From SFJ001 sp045118955 (lineage in GTDB: Bacteria; Bacillota; Clostridia; Oscillospirales; Ruminococcaceae): DNA of 9,367 nt. Where the stretch lies: assembly GCA_045118955.1 (NCBI GenBank), contig JBGVKB010000072.1, positions 1 to 9,367 on the forward strand, in the 5' to 3' direction. The notes below the pieces were generated by a model, which saw nothing but the letters and a program-made list of their open reading frames with translations, was not told the DNA's origin and searched no databases. Each line of letters begins with the position of its first letter. Position 1 is the first letter of the stretch. The translations under genes and the position numbers were made by a program. This document shows positions 1 to 5,946 of this stretch, piece after piece.

Positions 1-106
1 GCTGGAGAAGCAGAAGGAAGGCAAGAAGAAGATGCGTCAGCTCGGCACCGTCCAGCTGCCCAGCGAGGCCTTCACCGCCGTCCTGAAGCTGGGCGACGAC
101 GACTGA
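1..106 (+). CDS. lepA: Elongation factor 4 (LepA), C-terminal end only
   Basis: Only the last 34 codons are present; the first complete codon begins at base 2 and the TGA stop is at 104-106. The peptide contains LEKQKEGKKKMRQLG followed by a VQLPSEAFTAVLKL-like end. This matches the conserved LepA/EF4 C-terminus (E. coli LepA has LLEKQKEGKKRMKQ and then PQEAF). LepA is a translational GTPase that acts on ribosomes, and this lysine-rich tail belongs to its unique C-terminal domain. The GTPase domains lie upstream of the window. A terminator hairpin follows 24 nt after the stop, so this is probably the last gene of its transcript. The short fragment is distinctive enough for a confident call. 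Confidence 0.88.
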   Translation, partial: LEKQKEGKKKMRQLGTVQLPSEAFTAVLKLGDDD

Positions 107-129
107 TCTCCCATTTCCAAAACAAACAA

Positions 130-176
130 CCCCGCAGAGAGCGCCGGACTTCCCGGTCCGCTCCCTGCGGGGTTTT
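130..176. terminator. Bidirectional intrinsic terminator between lepA and the glycosyltransferase gene
   Basis: CCCCGCAG at 130-137 pairs with CTGCGGGG at 165-172. A further GAGCG/CGCTC pairing extends the stem inward. On the plus strand the stem is followed by TTTTATTTT, a good U-tract for ending lepA. On the minus strand the flank reads GTTGTTTGTTTT, so the hairpin can also end the convergent glycosyltransferase transcript, whose stop codon lies at 198-200. Confidence 0.85.
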
Positions 177-197
177 ATTTTCTCCGATCCGATTATT

Positions 198-1376
198 TTA
201 CGCTTTTCCCATCACCTGTTCGATGAATTCAGCCGCGCGCTTCGCGCCGCCGCTTGCCCGCAGGCTCTCCCGGATGGCCCCAGCGCTTCTCCGGTAATTC
301 TCGCCGGTCAGCACCCCATCCACCGCCGCGCGGATGTCGGCGGCACAGGGGCGCTTCAGGCGCAGACCCGCGCCCAGCTCCTCGACCCGTCCCGCCACGG
401 CCTCCTGCTCACTGTGCTGGGGGAACAGCACCATCGGCACACCGTACCACAGGCTCTCGCTGACGCTGTTCATACCGCAGTGGGTCAGGAACACATCCGC
501 CCGGCGCAGCACCGCAAGCTGATCCACATAGGGCTGCACGGTGAAATTTTCAGGAATGGCCCCCAGCGTGGCCAGGTCGGTCCCCCGCCCCGCCGACAGC
601 ACCACATCCAGCTCCCGGGCACCCAGCGCATGAAAGCACTCCCGGTAAAAGGCCGCCTGTTTATTCAGCACGGTGCCCAGCGAGATATACACAAGCGGGC
701 GTACTTTTTCTTCGCGCTCGCTCTCTCCCTCATCCTGTGCCAGCGAGGGGCCTACAAAGGCATACCGCCCCGAAAAGGTCTCTGCCTCAGGTTGGAACTG
801 CCGACTGGTGTACACGATGGTGTCGGTGTCATTGTCGTTCTGTATGAGGGAAACAAGATCCTTCACCGGGTATCCGCGGCTGCGAAGCTGTTCCATCTTT
901 GCGTTGATGCGCCCCATGCCCAGCACCATGCGCACCATCTCCCCTACCCCCTGCCTCATTCGCCGGGCGGTGTATCGGTTGAAGGCAAAAGTGGTGGTGG
1001 AGCAGACGAAGGGCACCCCGTACCGCCAGGCAAACAGCTTGCCCCACAGACAGACCGAGTCGGACACGATGCAGTCCGGCCGGCCCGCCTGCACATCCTG
1101 TTCAATGCGCGCCTGCATCCCGATGGTGGTGTCTGCCGCCATCTCGATGAGCGACGCAAAGTCCTTGCCCGCTTTTTTGTCCAGATCCTCCGGCGTCGGG
1201 GGCAGATAACCCTCGCAGGGCACGAACTCCGCCCCGGCGCCCTCGATCTTCTCCCGGAACTCCTCAAAGGAATAGTATCGCACTCTGTGCCCCCGCCCGG
1301 TCAGCGCCCGCACCACCTCGATGGTGGGGTTGGTGTGTCCGTGGGCCGGGATGCAGAAAAACCAGATCACACCCAT
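198..1376 (-). CDS. GT1 family glycosyltransferase, macrolide glycosyltransferase (MGT/YjiC/OleD) type
   Basis: The 392-residue protein is the usual length for bacterial GT-B fold UDP-sugar transferases of the MGT group, which glycosylate macrolides, flavonoids and other small hydrophobic acceptors. The N-terminus has the PAHGHTNP loop at residues 10-17. By comparison with OleD, the first His (about H12) should be the catalytic base. An SLGTVLNKQAAFYREC block near 232-247 and a donor-binding region at 281-325, with THCGMNSVSES and then GVPMVLFPQHSEQ, are typical of the family. No signal peptide or membrane segment is seen, so it should be cytoplasmic. The ATG start follows GGAGGAG by 6 nt; that SD lies inside the end of the upstream AbrB-type gene, which implies translational coupling. 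The real acceptor cannot be read from the sequence; macrolide inactivation is inference from the family. Confidence 0.88.
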   Translation of the reverse strand: MGVIWFFCIPAHGHTNPTIEVVRALTGRGHRVRYYSFEEFREKIEGAGAEFVPCEGYLPPTPEDLDKKAGKDFASLIEMAADTTIGMQARIEQDVQAGRPDCIVSDSVCLWGKLFAWRYGVPFVCSTTTFAFNRYTARRMRQGVGEMVRMVLGMGRINAKMEQLRSRGYPVKDLVSLIQNDNDTDTIVYTSRQFQPEAETFSGRYAFVGPSLAQDEGESEREEKVRPLVYISLGTVLNKQAAFYRECFHALGARELDVVLSAGRGTDLATLGAIPENFTVQPYVDQLAVLRRADVFLTHCGMNSVSESLWYGVPMVLFPQHSEQEAVAGRVEELGAGLRLKRPCAADIRAAVDGVLTGENYRRSAGAIRESLRASGGAKRAAEFIEQVMGKA

Positions 1377-1379
1377 GGC

Positions 1380-1595
1380 TCACTCCTCCTCAAACACCGC
1401 CTGCGCCAGCGCTTCAAAGGTACTTTTGGGCGGGATGGCGATGCCCTTTTCTGTGTCGCCCAGCAGAATGAGCGTATCGCCCGGGTGAATGTCGAACAGC
1501 TCCCGTGCCTGTTTGGGGATCACAAACTGCCCCTTTTCTCCCACCGTCACCGTCCACGCGTATTTCCCACTGGGAGTATCTTTTCGCAGCTTCAT
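1380..1595 (-). CDS. AbrB/MazE/SpoVT-type swapped-hairpin DNA-binding protein
   Basis: The 71-residue protein has one AbrB-type domain at about residues 13-50: VTVGEKGQFVIPKQAREL followed by DIHPGDTLILLGD. This is the hallmark GQ-(I/V/F)-(T/V)-IPK and PGD pattern of dimeric swapped-hairpin DNA binders. The acidic tail (FEALAQAVFEEE) is variable in the family. It is the first gene of a two-gene unit, and its stop lies 3 nt before the start of the glycosyltransferase gene. Its final Glu codons (GAG GAG GAG) double as the SD for that gene. The ATG at 1593-1595 is preceded by AAGGCGGAG. Such proteins often control their own operon, and the tandem 9-bp repeats in the promoter are likely sites, but this is inference. 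No MazF-like toxin is adjacent, so a toxin-antitoxin role is not supported. Confidence 0.85.
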   Translation of the reverse strand: MKLRKDTPSGKYAWTVTVGEKGQFVIPKQARELFDIHPGDTLILLGDTEKGIAIPPKSTFEALAQAVFEEE

Positions 1596-1653
1596 AGAGC
1601 TCCGCCTTTCCGCGGCCGCCCGTACCCTAGCACACCGGCACGCCGCTTATTTG

Positions 1654-1680
1654 TTATACTAATCATACTTTTCATACTTT
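1654..1680. repeat. Three tandem 9-bp repeats overlapping the promoter; candidate operator
   Basis: On the plus strand the blocks are TTATACTAA (1654-1662), TCATACTTT (1663-1671) and TCATACTTT (1672-1680). The last two are identical and the first matches them at six of nine positions. The array covers the -10 box, most of the spacer and the expected start of transcription, which is the right place for a repressor. Spacing close to one helical turn would put the units on nearly the same DNA face. The obvious candidate ligand is the AbrB-type protein encoded just downstream; this is inference. Confidence 0.7.
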
Positions 1681-1690
1681 GAAATGTCAA
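1662..1690 (-). promoter_or_regulatory. Sigma-A type promoter of the AbrB-glycosyltransferase unit
   Basis: Reading the minus strand, a perfect -35 TTGACA (1690-1685) is separated by exactly 17 nt from TATGAT (1667-1662), five of six bases from the -10 consensus. The expected transcription start is near 1655, giving a leader of about 60 nt to the ATG at 1595. The hexamers are strong for a vegetative promoter, which fits a gene that is normally held down by a repressor. Confidence 0.85.
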
Positions 1691-1710
1691 GGGCAGTTTC
1701 TTATCCGCAC

Positions 1711-1746
1711 AAAAAAATCCCCGCGCCGAGGATCTCTCGGCGCGGG
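1711..1746 (-). terminator. Intrinsic terminator of the aspartate-family operon
   Basis: An 11-bp perfect GC-rich stem, CCCGCGCCGAG at 1720-1730 and CTCGGCGCGGG at 1736-1746, encloses a 5-nt loop. On the minus strand it is followed by a run of seven T (the A-run at 1711-1717). It lies 21 nt beyond the lysC stop and just upstream of the next promoter, so it insulates the AbrB-glycosyltransferase unit from the amino-acid operon. Confidence 0.93.
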
Positions 1747-1767
1747 AAATCATTCAATTTAAACAGA

Positions 1768-2238
1768 TCAGTGGACAAAGGCGTCGTGGATGGCGGCCAC
1801 AGCGCGGTCGGTGTCCTTCTTGTCGATCAGCACGCTGATCTTGATCTCACTGGTGGAGATCATGTGGATGTTGATGTTGCTCTCGTACAGAGCCTCGAAC
1901 ATGGAGGACGCCACGCCGGAATGGCTCTGCATACCGGAGCCGACAATGGAAACCTTGGCATAGTCGGTGCAGATGCGGATGTCGCCGCCACCAAAGCGGG
2001 ACTTGTTCTCCTCCAGCAGAGCCACAGCGGACTCGCCGTCGGCCAGAGGCACGGTGAAGGTCATGTCCTTGTGACCGTCACGGCCGCCGCTCTGCAGGAT
2101 GATGTCCACGTTGATCTTCTTCTGGGCCAGCAGGCCGAAGATCTTAAAGGACATACCCGGGGTATCGGGGACGTTCGTAATAGTAATGGCGGCCACGCTC
2201 TCGTCCTTGGCCACACCCTTGATCAGCATACCTTCCAT
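1768..2238 (-). CDS. Probable in-frame internal gene for the aspartokinase beta subunit (ACT domains only)
   Basis: Inside lysC, the minus strand carries a full AAGGAGGT SD (2256-2249), then 10 nt, then an in-frame ATG (2238-2236, Met247). Translation from there gives a 156-residue product with only the two regulatory ACT domains, starting MEGMLIKGVAKDES. Corynebacterium glutamicum LysC and Bacillus subtilis aspartokinase II are known to make alpha2-beta2 enzymes from exactly such nested in-frame genes, with beta starting at the equivalent point. A second Met lies three codons on (Met250). The SD is visible in the sequence; use of this start is inference by analogy. Confidence 0.65.
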   Translation of the reverse strand: MEGMLIKGVAKDESVAAITITNVPDTPGMSFKIFGLLAQKKINVDIILQSGGRDGHKDMTFTVPLADGESAVALLEENKSRFGGGDIRICTDYAKVSIVGSGMQSHSGVASSMFEALYESNINIHMISTSEIKISVLIDKKDTDRAVAAIHDAFVH

Positions 2239-2976
2239 TTCCTTCGCGACCTCCTTCACGATGGTACCCGGCACCGGGTTCAGGGAGGAGAGCACTTCCA
2301 GCTCCACTCCGTATTTCTTTGCAAGCTCAACGCTGCGGTTGTTCAGCACCTGCGCGCCCAGGCTGGCCAGCTCCAGCATCTCGTCGAAGCTGATCTCCTC
2401 CAGCTTGGTGGCCTTCTTCACCTTGCGGGGATCGGCGGTGTACACGCCCTCCACATCGGTGAAGATCTGGCAGCGCTCAGCGTGCAGGGCGGCGGCGATA
2501 GCCACCGCGCTGGTGTCGGAACCACCGCGGCCCAGAGTGGTCAGGTCATCCAGCTTGTTCAGGCCCTGGAAGCCCGCCACGACCACCACGCGGTTGCGCT
2601 CCAGCTCGCTCTCAATGCGCTCGGTGTCCAAGCGCTTGATGCGGGCGCGGGTGTACGCGCGGTCGGTGCGGAAGCCGGCCTGCCAGCCGGTCAGGCTGAT
2701 GGCGCTGGTGCCCATGGACTGCAGCGCCATGGTCAGCAGCGCGATGCTGATCTCCTCGCCGGCGCACAGCAGCATATCCATCTCACGGCCCGAGGGGTCG
2801 TGGGTGATCTCAGCCGCCTTGGCCAGCAGGTCGTCGGTGGTGTCGCCCTGAGCGGACACCACAACGACCACGTCGTTGCCCGCATTGCGAGTGTTGGTCA
2901 CGATGCGTGCCACGTTGAAAATACGATCACGGTCGGCGACAGAGCTGCCGCCGAACTTCTGTACGATCAACGCCAT
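1768..2976 (-). CDS. lysC: Aspartate kinase (aspartokinase)
   Basis: This enzyme phosphorylates L-aspartate with ATP, the first step toward lysine, threonine, methionine and diaminopimelate. At 402 residues it matches monofunctional aspartokinases of the LysC/Ask type. The amino-acid kinase domain spans about 1-245: KFGGSS at 7-12 (catalytic Lys7), GRGGSDTSA at 149-157 and FTDVEGVYTADPR at 172-184. Two ACT domains follow, at about 260-330 (NVPDTPGMSFKIFGLLAQ) and 340-402 (GSGMQSHSGVASSMFEAL), the usual site of feedback control by lysine and/or threonine. The ATG is preceded by GAGGAGGAG with 7-nt spacing. It is the last gene of the operon, 81 nt after thrB and ahead of a strong terminator. 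The gene name could equally be ask; which amino acid inhibits the enzyme cannot be decided here. Confidence 0.96.
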   Translation of the reverse strand: MALIVQKFGGSSVADRDRIFNVARIVTNTRNAGNDVVVVVSAQGDTTDDLLAKAAEITHDPSGREMDMLLCAGEEISIALLTMALQSMGTSAISLTGWQAGFRTDRAYTRARIKRLDTERIESELERNRVVVVAGFQGLNKLDDLTTLGRGGSDTSAVAIAAALHAERCQIFTDVEGVYTADPRKVKKATKLEEISFDEMLELASLGAQVLNNRSVELAKKYGVELEVLSSLNPVPGTIVKEVAKEMEGMLIKGVAKDESVAAITITNVPDTPGMSFKIFGLLAQKKINVDIILQSGGRDGHKDMTFTVPLADGESAVALLEENKSRFGGGDIRICTDYAKVSIVGSGMQSHSGVASSMFEALYESNINIHMISTSEIKISVLIDKKDTDRAVAAIHDAFVH

Positions 2977-3030
2977 ATTACTTCTCCTCCTCTATTGTGA
3001 AAACGGCAGGCAAGCCGCCCACCGCACGGT

Positions 3031-3049
3031 CGGGCGTCCCTTGCGCCCG
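3031..3049 (-). other. Intercistronic hairpin between thrB and lysC
   Basis: CGGGCG (3031-3036) pairs with CGCCCG (3044-3049) around a 7-nt loop in the 81-nt gap between thrB and lysC. No U-tract follows on either strand, so it is not a normal terminator. It could be a stability or processing element that lets lysC be expressed at a level different from hom-thrB. Short GC-rich hairpins arise easily by chance in this background. Confidence 0.35.
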
Positions 3050-3057
3050 GCCACGGC

Positions 3058-3948
3058 TTATTCGACCACCGCGCCGGTGTTGTCTGCAAGCAGACGGCGC
3101 AGCGAAAAAGCGATCATCTTATCATCCTGGGTCATGATCTCCTCGGCACGGGCGAAGAACTCCTCATTCTCCTTGTGCACCACCGCCATAATGGTGGGGC
3201 CTGCGCCGGAGATGTAGGCAGCATACGCGCCCAGCTCGTGGCACATCTCGAAGATCTCCTCGCCGCCGGGGATGAGCGGCAGACGGTACTGCTGATGCAG
3301 CGCATCCTTGGTGGCCACACGCAGCAGCTCGTATTCGCCGTCACAGAAGGCTGCGGTAGCCAGTGCGGCGCGGGACAGATTGTACACCGCATCCTTGTGG
3401 CTCACCTGCAGGGGCAGAGCCGCGCGGGCCTTCTCGGTCAGCAGCTTGAAGTTGGGGATAAAAGCGGCAAACGCCAAGTCGGTGCTGATGTCCTTTTTGA
3501 CACTGTACACCTGACCCTCGTCGTAGGCGCTGGCCACGAAGCCGCCCAGCATGGCGGGGGCCACGTTGTCGGGGTGACCCTCGATGGCGGTGGCCATGGT
3601 CAGCATCTGGCGGCGGGTCAGCCGGTTGCCCAGCATGGCGTTGGCACCCAGAATGCCCGCCACGATGCAGGCAGAGCTGGAGCCGAGACCGCGCGCCATG
3701 GGGATGGCGTTGGTCTGTGTGATCTTCAGGCCGGGCAGCTTCTCGTCCAACTGGTCGAACACCGCCTTGACCGATTTGTACACCAGATTGGAGGGGCCGG
3801 TGGGGATGATGGTGCCGTCGCAGCTGGTGATCTCCAGCTTATTGCTCTCCTCGAAGGTGACGGTGTTGTACATACTCACCGCCAGACCCAGCGCGTCGAA
3901 GCCGGCACCCACGTTGGCGCTGGTGGCGGGTACGCTGACCTTGATCAT
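3058..3948 (-). CDS. thrB: Homoserine kinase
   Basis: This GHMP-family kinase converts homoserine and ATP to O-phosphohomoserine, the substrate of threonine synthase. The 296-residue length is typical. Near the N-terminus is PATSANVGAGFDALGLAV (7-24). The GHMP glycine/serine ATP loop is ARGLGSSSA at 85-93, and the C-terminal GHMP motif is ISGAGPT at 246-252. The frame is open further upstream to 4110, but that part overlaps hom and has no family similarity. The chosen ATG at 3946-3948 has a GAGGTG SD (3955-3960) that overlaps the hom TGA stop, leaving only a 10-nt gap. hom and thrB are therefore likely translationally coupled, matching consecutive pathway steps. No thrC is seen in the window. 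Confidence 0.96.
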   Translation of the reverse strand: MIKVSVPATSANVGAGFDALGLAVSMYNTVTFEESNKLEITSCDGTIIPTGPSNLVYKSVKAVFDQLDEKLPGLKITQTNAIPMARGLGSSSACIVAGILGANAMLGNRLTRRQMLTMATAIEGHPDNVAPAMLGGFVASAYDEGQVYSVKKDISTDLAFAAFIPNFKLLTEKARAALPLQVSHKDAVYNLSRAALATAAFCDGEYELLRVATKDALHQQYRLPLIPGGEEIFEMCHELGAYAAYISGAGPTIMAVVHKENEEFFARAEEIMTQDDKMIAFSLRRLLADNTGAVVE

Positions 3949-3958
3949 GGGCCGCACC

Positions 3959-5194
3959 TCAGCTATCCGCGCCCAGACGGCGCAGCACCAGCTCCACCTT
4001 GCCGCCCAGAGCCTCGGCCTTGCGGCCGGCCTCCTCCAGAGCGGCCTCAGTGGTGCTCTCCACCAGATAGCCCACCATGGCGTCCTTCTGGAACACCACG
4101 CGGCCGGCACCCATCAGAGCCTCCAGCACCGCGGCGTTCAGGCCGCTGGTACGAACATAATATGCCGCAGGGGCGGGATCGGTGTATTTGCCCTCGATGG
4201 GCTGGGCGGGCATCCAGAACAGGCTGTCGTGGACCTTCGCGCCGTTCTTCAGCGCGTCGATCACGTCGGCGACCACGGCGCTGGCGGTGGGCAGCTTGCC
4301 CGCGCCCTTGCCGTAGAACACCACATCGCCCAGCATATCGCCCTTGATCAGCACAGCGTTGAATACGTCGTCCACGCCGGCAAGCTGGTTGCCGCTGTCC
4401 ACCATCATCGGCTCCACGCCGGCGGCCATGGTGCCGTCCTCATTGCGGCGGGACCATGCGATCAGCTTGATCGCACAGTCCAGCTCCTCGGCCGCCTGAA
4501 TGTCCTCCACCAGAATGGGACGGATGCCCCGGGCGGAGACGTTCTGGGGGTAGACGTGATGCCCATAGGCCAGACTGGACAGGATGCAGATCTTACGGCA
4601 GGCGTCCACGCCGTCCACGTCATCGGAGGGATCCTTGGTCTCGGCATAGCCCAGATCCTGCGCGATCTTCAGCGCCTCAGCAAAGCCCATGTTCTCGCGT
4701 GCCATCTTGGTCAGCATGAAGTTGGTGGTACCGTTCACGATGCCCTGGATCTCGCTGATCACGTTGGCGGCCAGACACTGGTGCATGGGGGTGATGATGG
4801 GGGTGCCGCCGCCCACGCTGGCCTCAAACAGGAAGGCCACACCGTGCTCCTTGGCCAGCGCCAGCAGCTCCGCGCCGTGGGTGGCGACCAGCTCCTTGTT
4901 GCTGGTGGCCACGCTGCGGCCGCTCTCCAGACAGGCCTTCACATAGGGGTAGGCAAAGCGGGTGCCGCCGATGGTCTCCACCACCACAGACACCTCGGGG
5001 TCGTTCAGGATCACGTCGATGTTGTTCACAAACAGGGCCGCATCCGGGCTGGCGGAGAAATCCCGCACGTCCAGAATGTACTTGACCTCCACCGGCTCAC
5101 CGGCGCGGCGGCTGATGCCTGCAGCGTTGCGGCGGATGACCTCCAGAACGCCGCTGCCCACGGTACCGAAGCCCATGATCGCAATTTTCGCCAT
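3959..5194 (-). CDS. hom: Homoserine dehydrogenase
   Basis: This enzyme reduces aspartate 4-semialdehyde to homoserine with NAD(P)H, at the branch toward threonine and methionine. The 411-residue protein opens with the Rossmann motif GFGTVGSG (8-15). SNKEL (98-102) and the catalytic block DPSDDVDGVDACRK (188-201) follow; by comparison with the yeast enzyme, Asp197 and Lys201 should be the key residues. A KGAGKLPTASAV segment lies at 296-307. The C-terminal part (about 345-408) can be read as a short beta-alpha-beta-beta-alpha-beta ACT fold, but it lacks the usual DxPG ligand turn (it has TSGLNAAV) and is shorter than in the B. subtilis type (about 433 residues). The ATG is preceded by AAGGAGAG. 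It lies 76 nt after the ACT regulator gene and 10 nt before thrB. Confidence 0.96.
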   Translation of the reverse strand: MAKIAIMGFGTVGSGVLEVIRRNAAGISRRAGEPVEVKYILDVRDFSASPDAALFVNNIDVILNDPEVSVVVETIGGTRFAYPYVKACLESGRSVATSNKELVATHGAELLALAKEHGVAFLFEASVGGGTPIITPMHQCLAANVISEIQGIVNGTTNFMLTKMARENMGFAEALKIAQDLGYAETKDPSDDVDGVDACRKICILSSLAYGHHVYPQNVSARGIRPILVEDIQAAEELDCAIKLIAWSRRNEDGTMAAGVEPMMVDSGNQLAGVDDVFNAVLIKGDMLGDVVFYGKGAGKLPTASAVVADVIDALKNGAKVHDSLFWMPAQPIEGKYTDPAPAAYYVRTSGLNAAVLEALMGAGRVVFQKDAMVGYLVESTTEAALEEAGRKAEALGGKVELVLRRLGADS

Positions 5195-5270
5195 ATCGTT
5201 CTCTCCTTATTTCAATGCGCCCCGCTCTTGCGCAGGCGGCGCAGTTCGTTCATTGCTTGCAGGATGCCGC

Positions 5271-5696
5271 TTACAGGCCCCGATGGACCTCCACCACGGT
5301 GCGCTGGCGCACCAGACGGTTCATCATTTCCTCCACGCTCATCTGCATGGTGCCGGTGCGGATGGCCACCGCAACCTGTGCCGCCCCGTTCTCCGGGGTC
5401 GCCTGATTGATGGTGACGATGCTGGCACCCGCATCCGAAATGCCCGCCAGCAGCGACTGGAGCGCACCGGTCTCGTCCAGCAGGGTCGCCATCACGGTGA
5501 TGACCTCCCGGCTGTTTTCGGAATCGAAAATGCAGTCCTTATACTTATAAAAGGCGCTGCGCGAAATGCCCGCCTGACGGGTCGCCGCGGAGATGTTCCG
5601 CGCCGCGCCGTTGGCCAGAAGCTCCTTGGCCTTGAGCACCTTCAGGAACACATCCGGCAGCACCGCTGCGTCCACCATCAAAAAACGCCGTTCCAC
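5271..5696 (-). CDS. PheB-like (UPF0735) ACT-domain protein with HTH-like N-terminus
   Basis: The protein of about 141 residues matches the PheB/UPF0735 family, small proteins with an N-terminal helical segment and a C-terminal ACT domain. FLMVDAAVLPDVFLKVLKAKELL (5-27) aligns with the B. subtilis PheB start. NISAATRQAGISRSAFYKYKD (34-54) resembles a TetR-style helix-turn-helix, and the ACT domain spans about 66-138. I chose the GTG at 5694-5696, which follows AGGAGG with good spacing and fits the family length. The open frame extends to 5783, but that part would overlap the promoter and has no family similarity. It heads the operon with hom, thrB and lysC, so it probably senses an amino acid of this pathway. 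Its biochemical role is not established; DNA binding is inference from the helix pattern. Despite the PheB name, no pheA lies beside it. Confidence 0.82.
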   Translation of the reverse strand: MERRFLMVDAAVLPDVFLKVLKAKELLANGAARNISAATRQAGISRSAFYKYKDCIFDSENSREVITVMATLLDETGALQSLLAGISDAGASIVTINQATPENGAAQVAVAIRTGTMQMSVEEMMNRLVRQRTVVEVHRGL

Positions 5697-5747
5697 AGGT
5701 CTGTTTACCTCCTGAACACAAATGTACACTTTTGCAACAACAAGGTA

Positions 5748-5777
5748 ACTATACCACTTTATCAAGGCGGTGTGCAA
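5748..5777 (-). promoter_or_regulatory. Extended -10 promoter of the aspartate-family operon
   Basis: The minus strand reads TGGTATAGT (5756-5748), an extended -10 of the TGn-TATAAT type with one mismatch. A weak -35 (TTGCAC, 5777-5772) lies 18 nt upstream, acceptable for an extended -10 promoter. The predicted start near 5741 leaves a leader of about 45 nt before the GTG of the ACT gene. That is too short for a T-box or lysine riboswitch, and I see none. Confidence 0.55.
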
Positions 5778-5860
5778 TAGCAAGCGCCATCCCCGGGGTG
5801 CTTTTCAGCGAGATGCCCATTTTTATTCCCCAACCGGAAACGACCTCTCACTTATTGCAC

Positions 5861-5901
5861 AAACCCCCTGTACATCCGCAACGGACATACAGGGGGTTTT
5901 T
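5861..5901. terminator. Terminator-like hairpin between the PBP gene and the amino-acid operon
   Basis: AAACCCCCTGT (5861-5871) pairs with ACAGGGGGTTT (5889-5899). An inner TCCG/CGGA stem has a CAA loop. The strong T-run (TTTTTCTCATTTTT) is on the plus strand. On the minus strand, which carries the upstream PBP gene, the stem is followed only by TTTGTG. It probably ends the PBP transcript, whose stop is at 5947-5949. Its better orientation, however, is for plus-strand RNA, and no plus-strand gene precedes it. Confidence 0.7.
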
Positions 5902-5946
5902 CTCATTTTTGTTCCCGAATGGGCAACAGTATGACGGCTGTTGTAA

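Noticed and set aside
1380..1595. AbrB-type gene as the antitoxin of a toxin-antitoxin pair
   Set aside because: The partner gene is a glycosyltransferase with full catalytic motifs; no MazF/PemK/PIN-like toxin is adjacent.
1684..3000. 438-codon plus-strand frame across lysC
   Set aside because: Same antisense artefact; it also reads through the lysC terminator and has no recognisable domain.
3949..4110. 54-residue N-terminal extension of homoserine kinase
   Set aside because: It overlaps hom in another frame, has a Trp/Arg-rich non-family sequence, and the downstream ATG has an SD and the conserved kinase start.
5213..5256. 13-codon minus-strand ORF between the ACT gene and hom (MNELRRLRKSGAH)
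   Set aside because: No SD and no run of regulatory amino-acid codons such as Thr, Lys or Met; it ends just before the hom SD, but chance is the simplest explanation. A 5-bp hairpin here (5229-5243) is also too weak to call.
3584..5410. 608-codon open frame on the plus strand across hom and thrB
   Set aside because: It is exactly antisense to two well-identified genes, has a biased His/Gly/Val-rich composition and no family similarity; long antisense frames are common opposite GC-rich genes.
5697..5747. T-box or lysine riboswitch ahead of the amino-acid operon
   Set aside because: The predicted leader is only about 45 nt, with no T-box sequence or terminator/antiterminator pair.
5697..5783. 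29-residue N-terminal extension of the ACT protein
   Set aside because: It would cover the predicted promoter and the SD; the GTG at 5696 after AGGAGG fits the family length.
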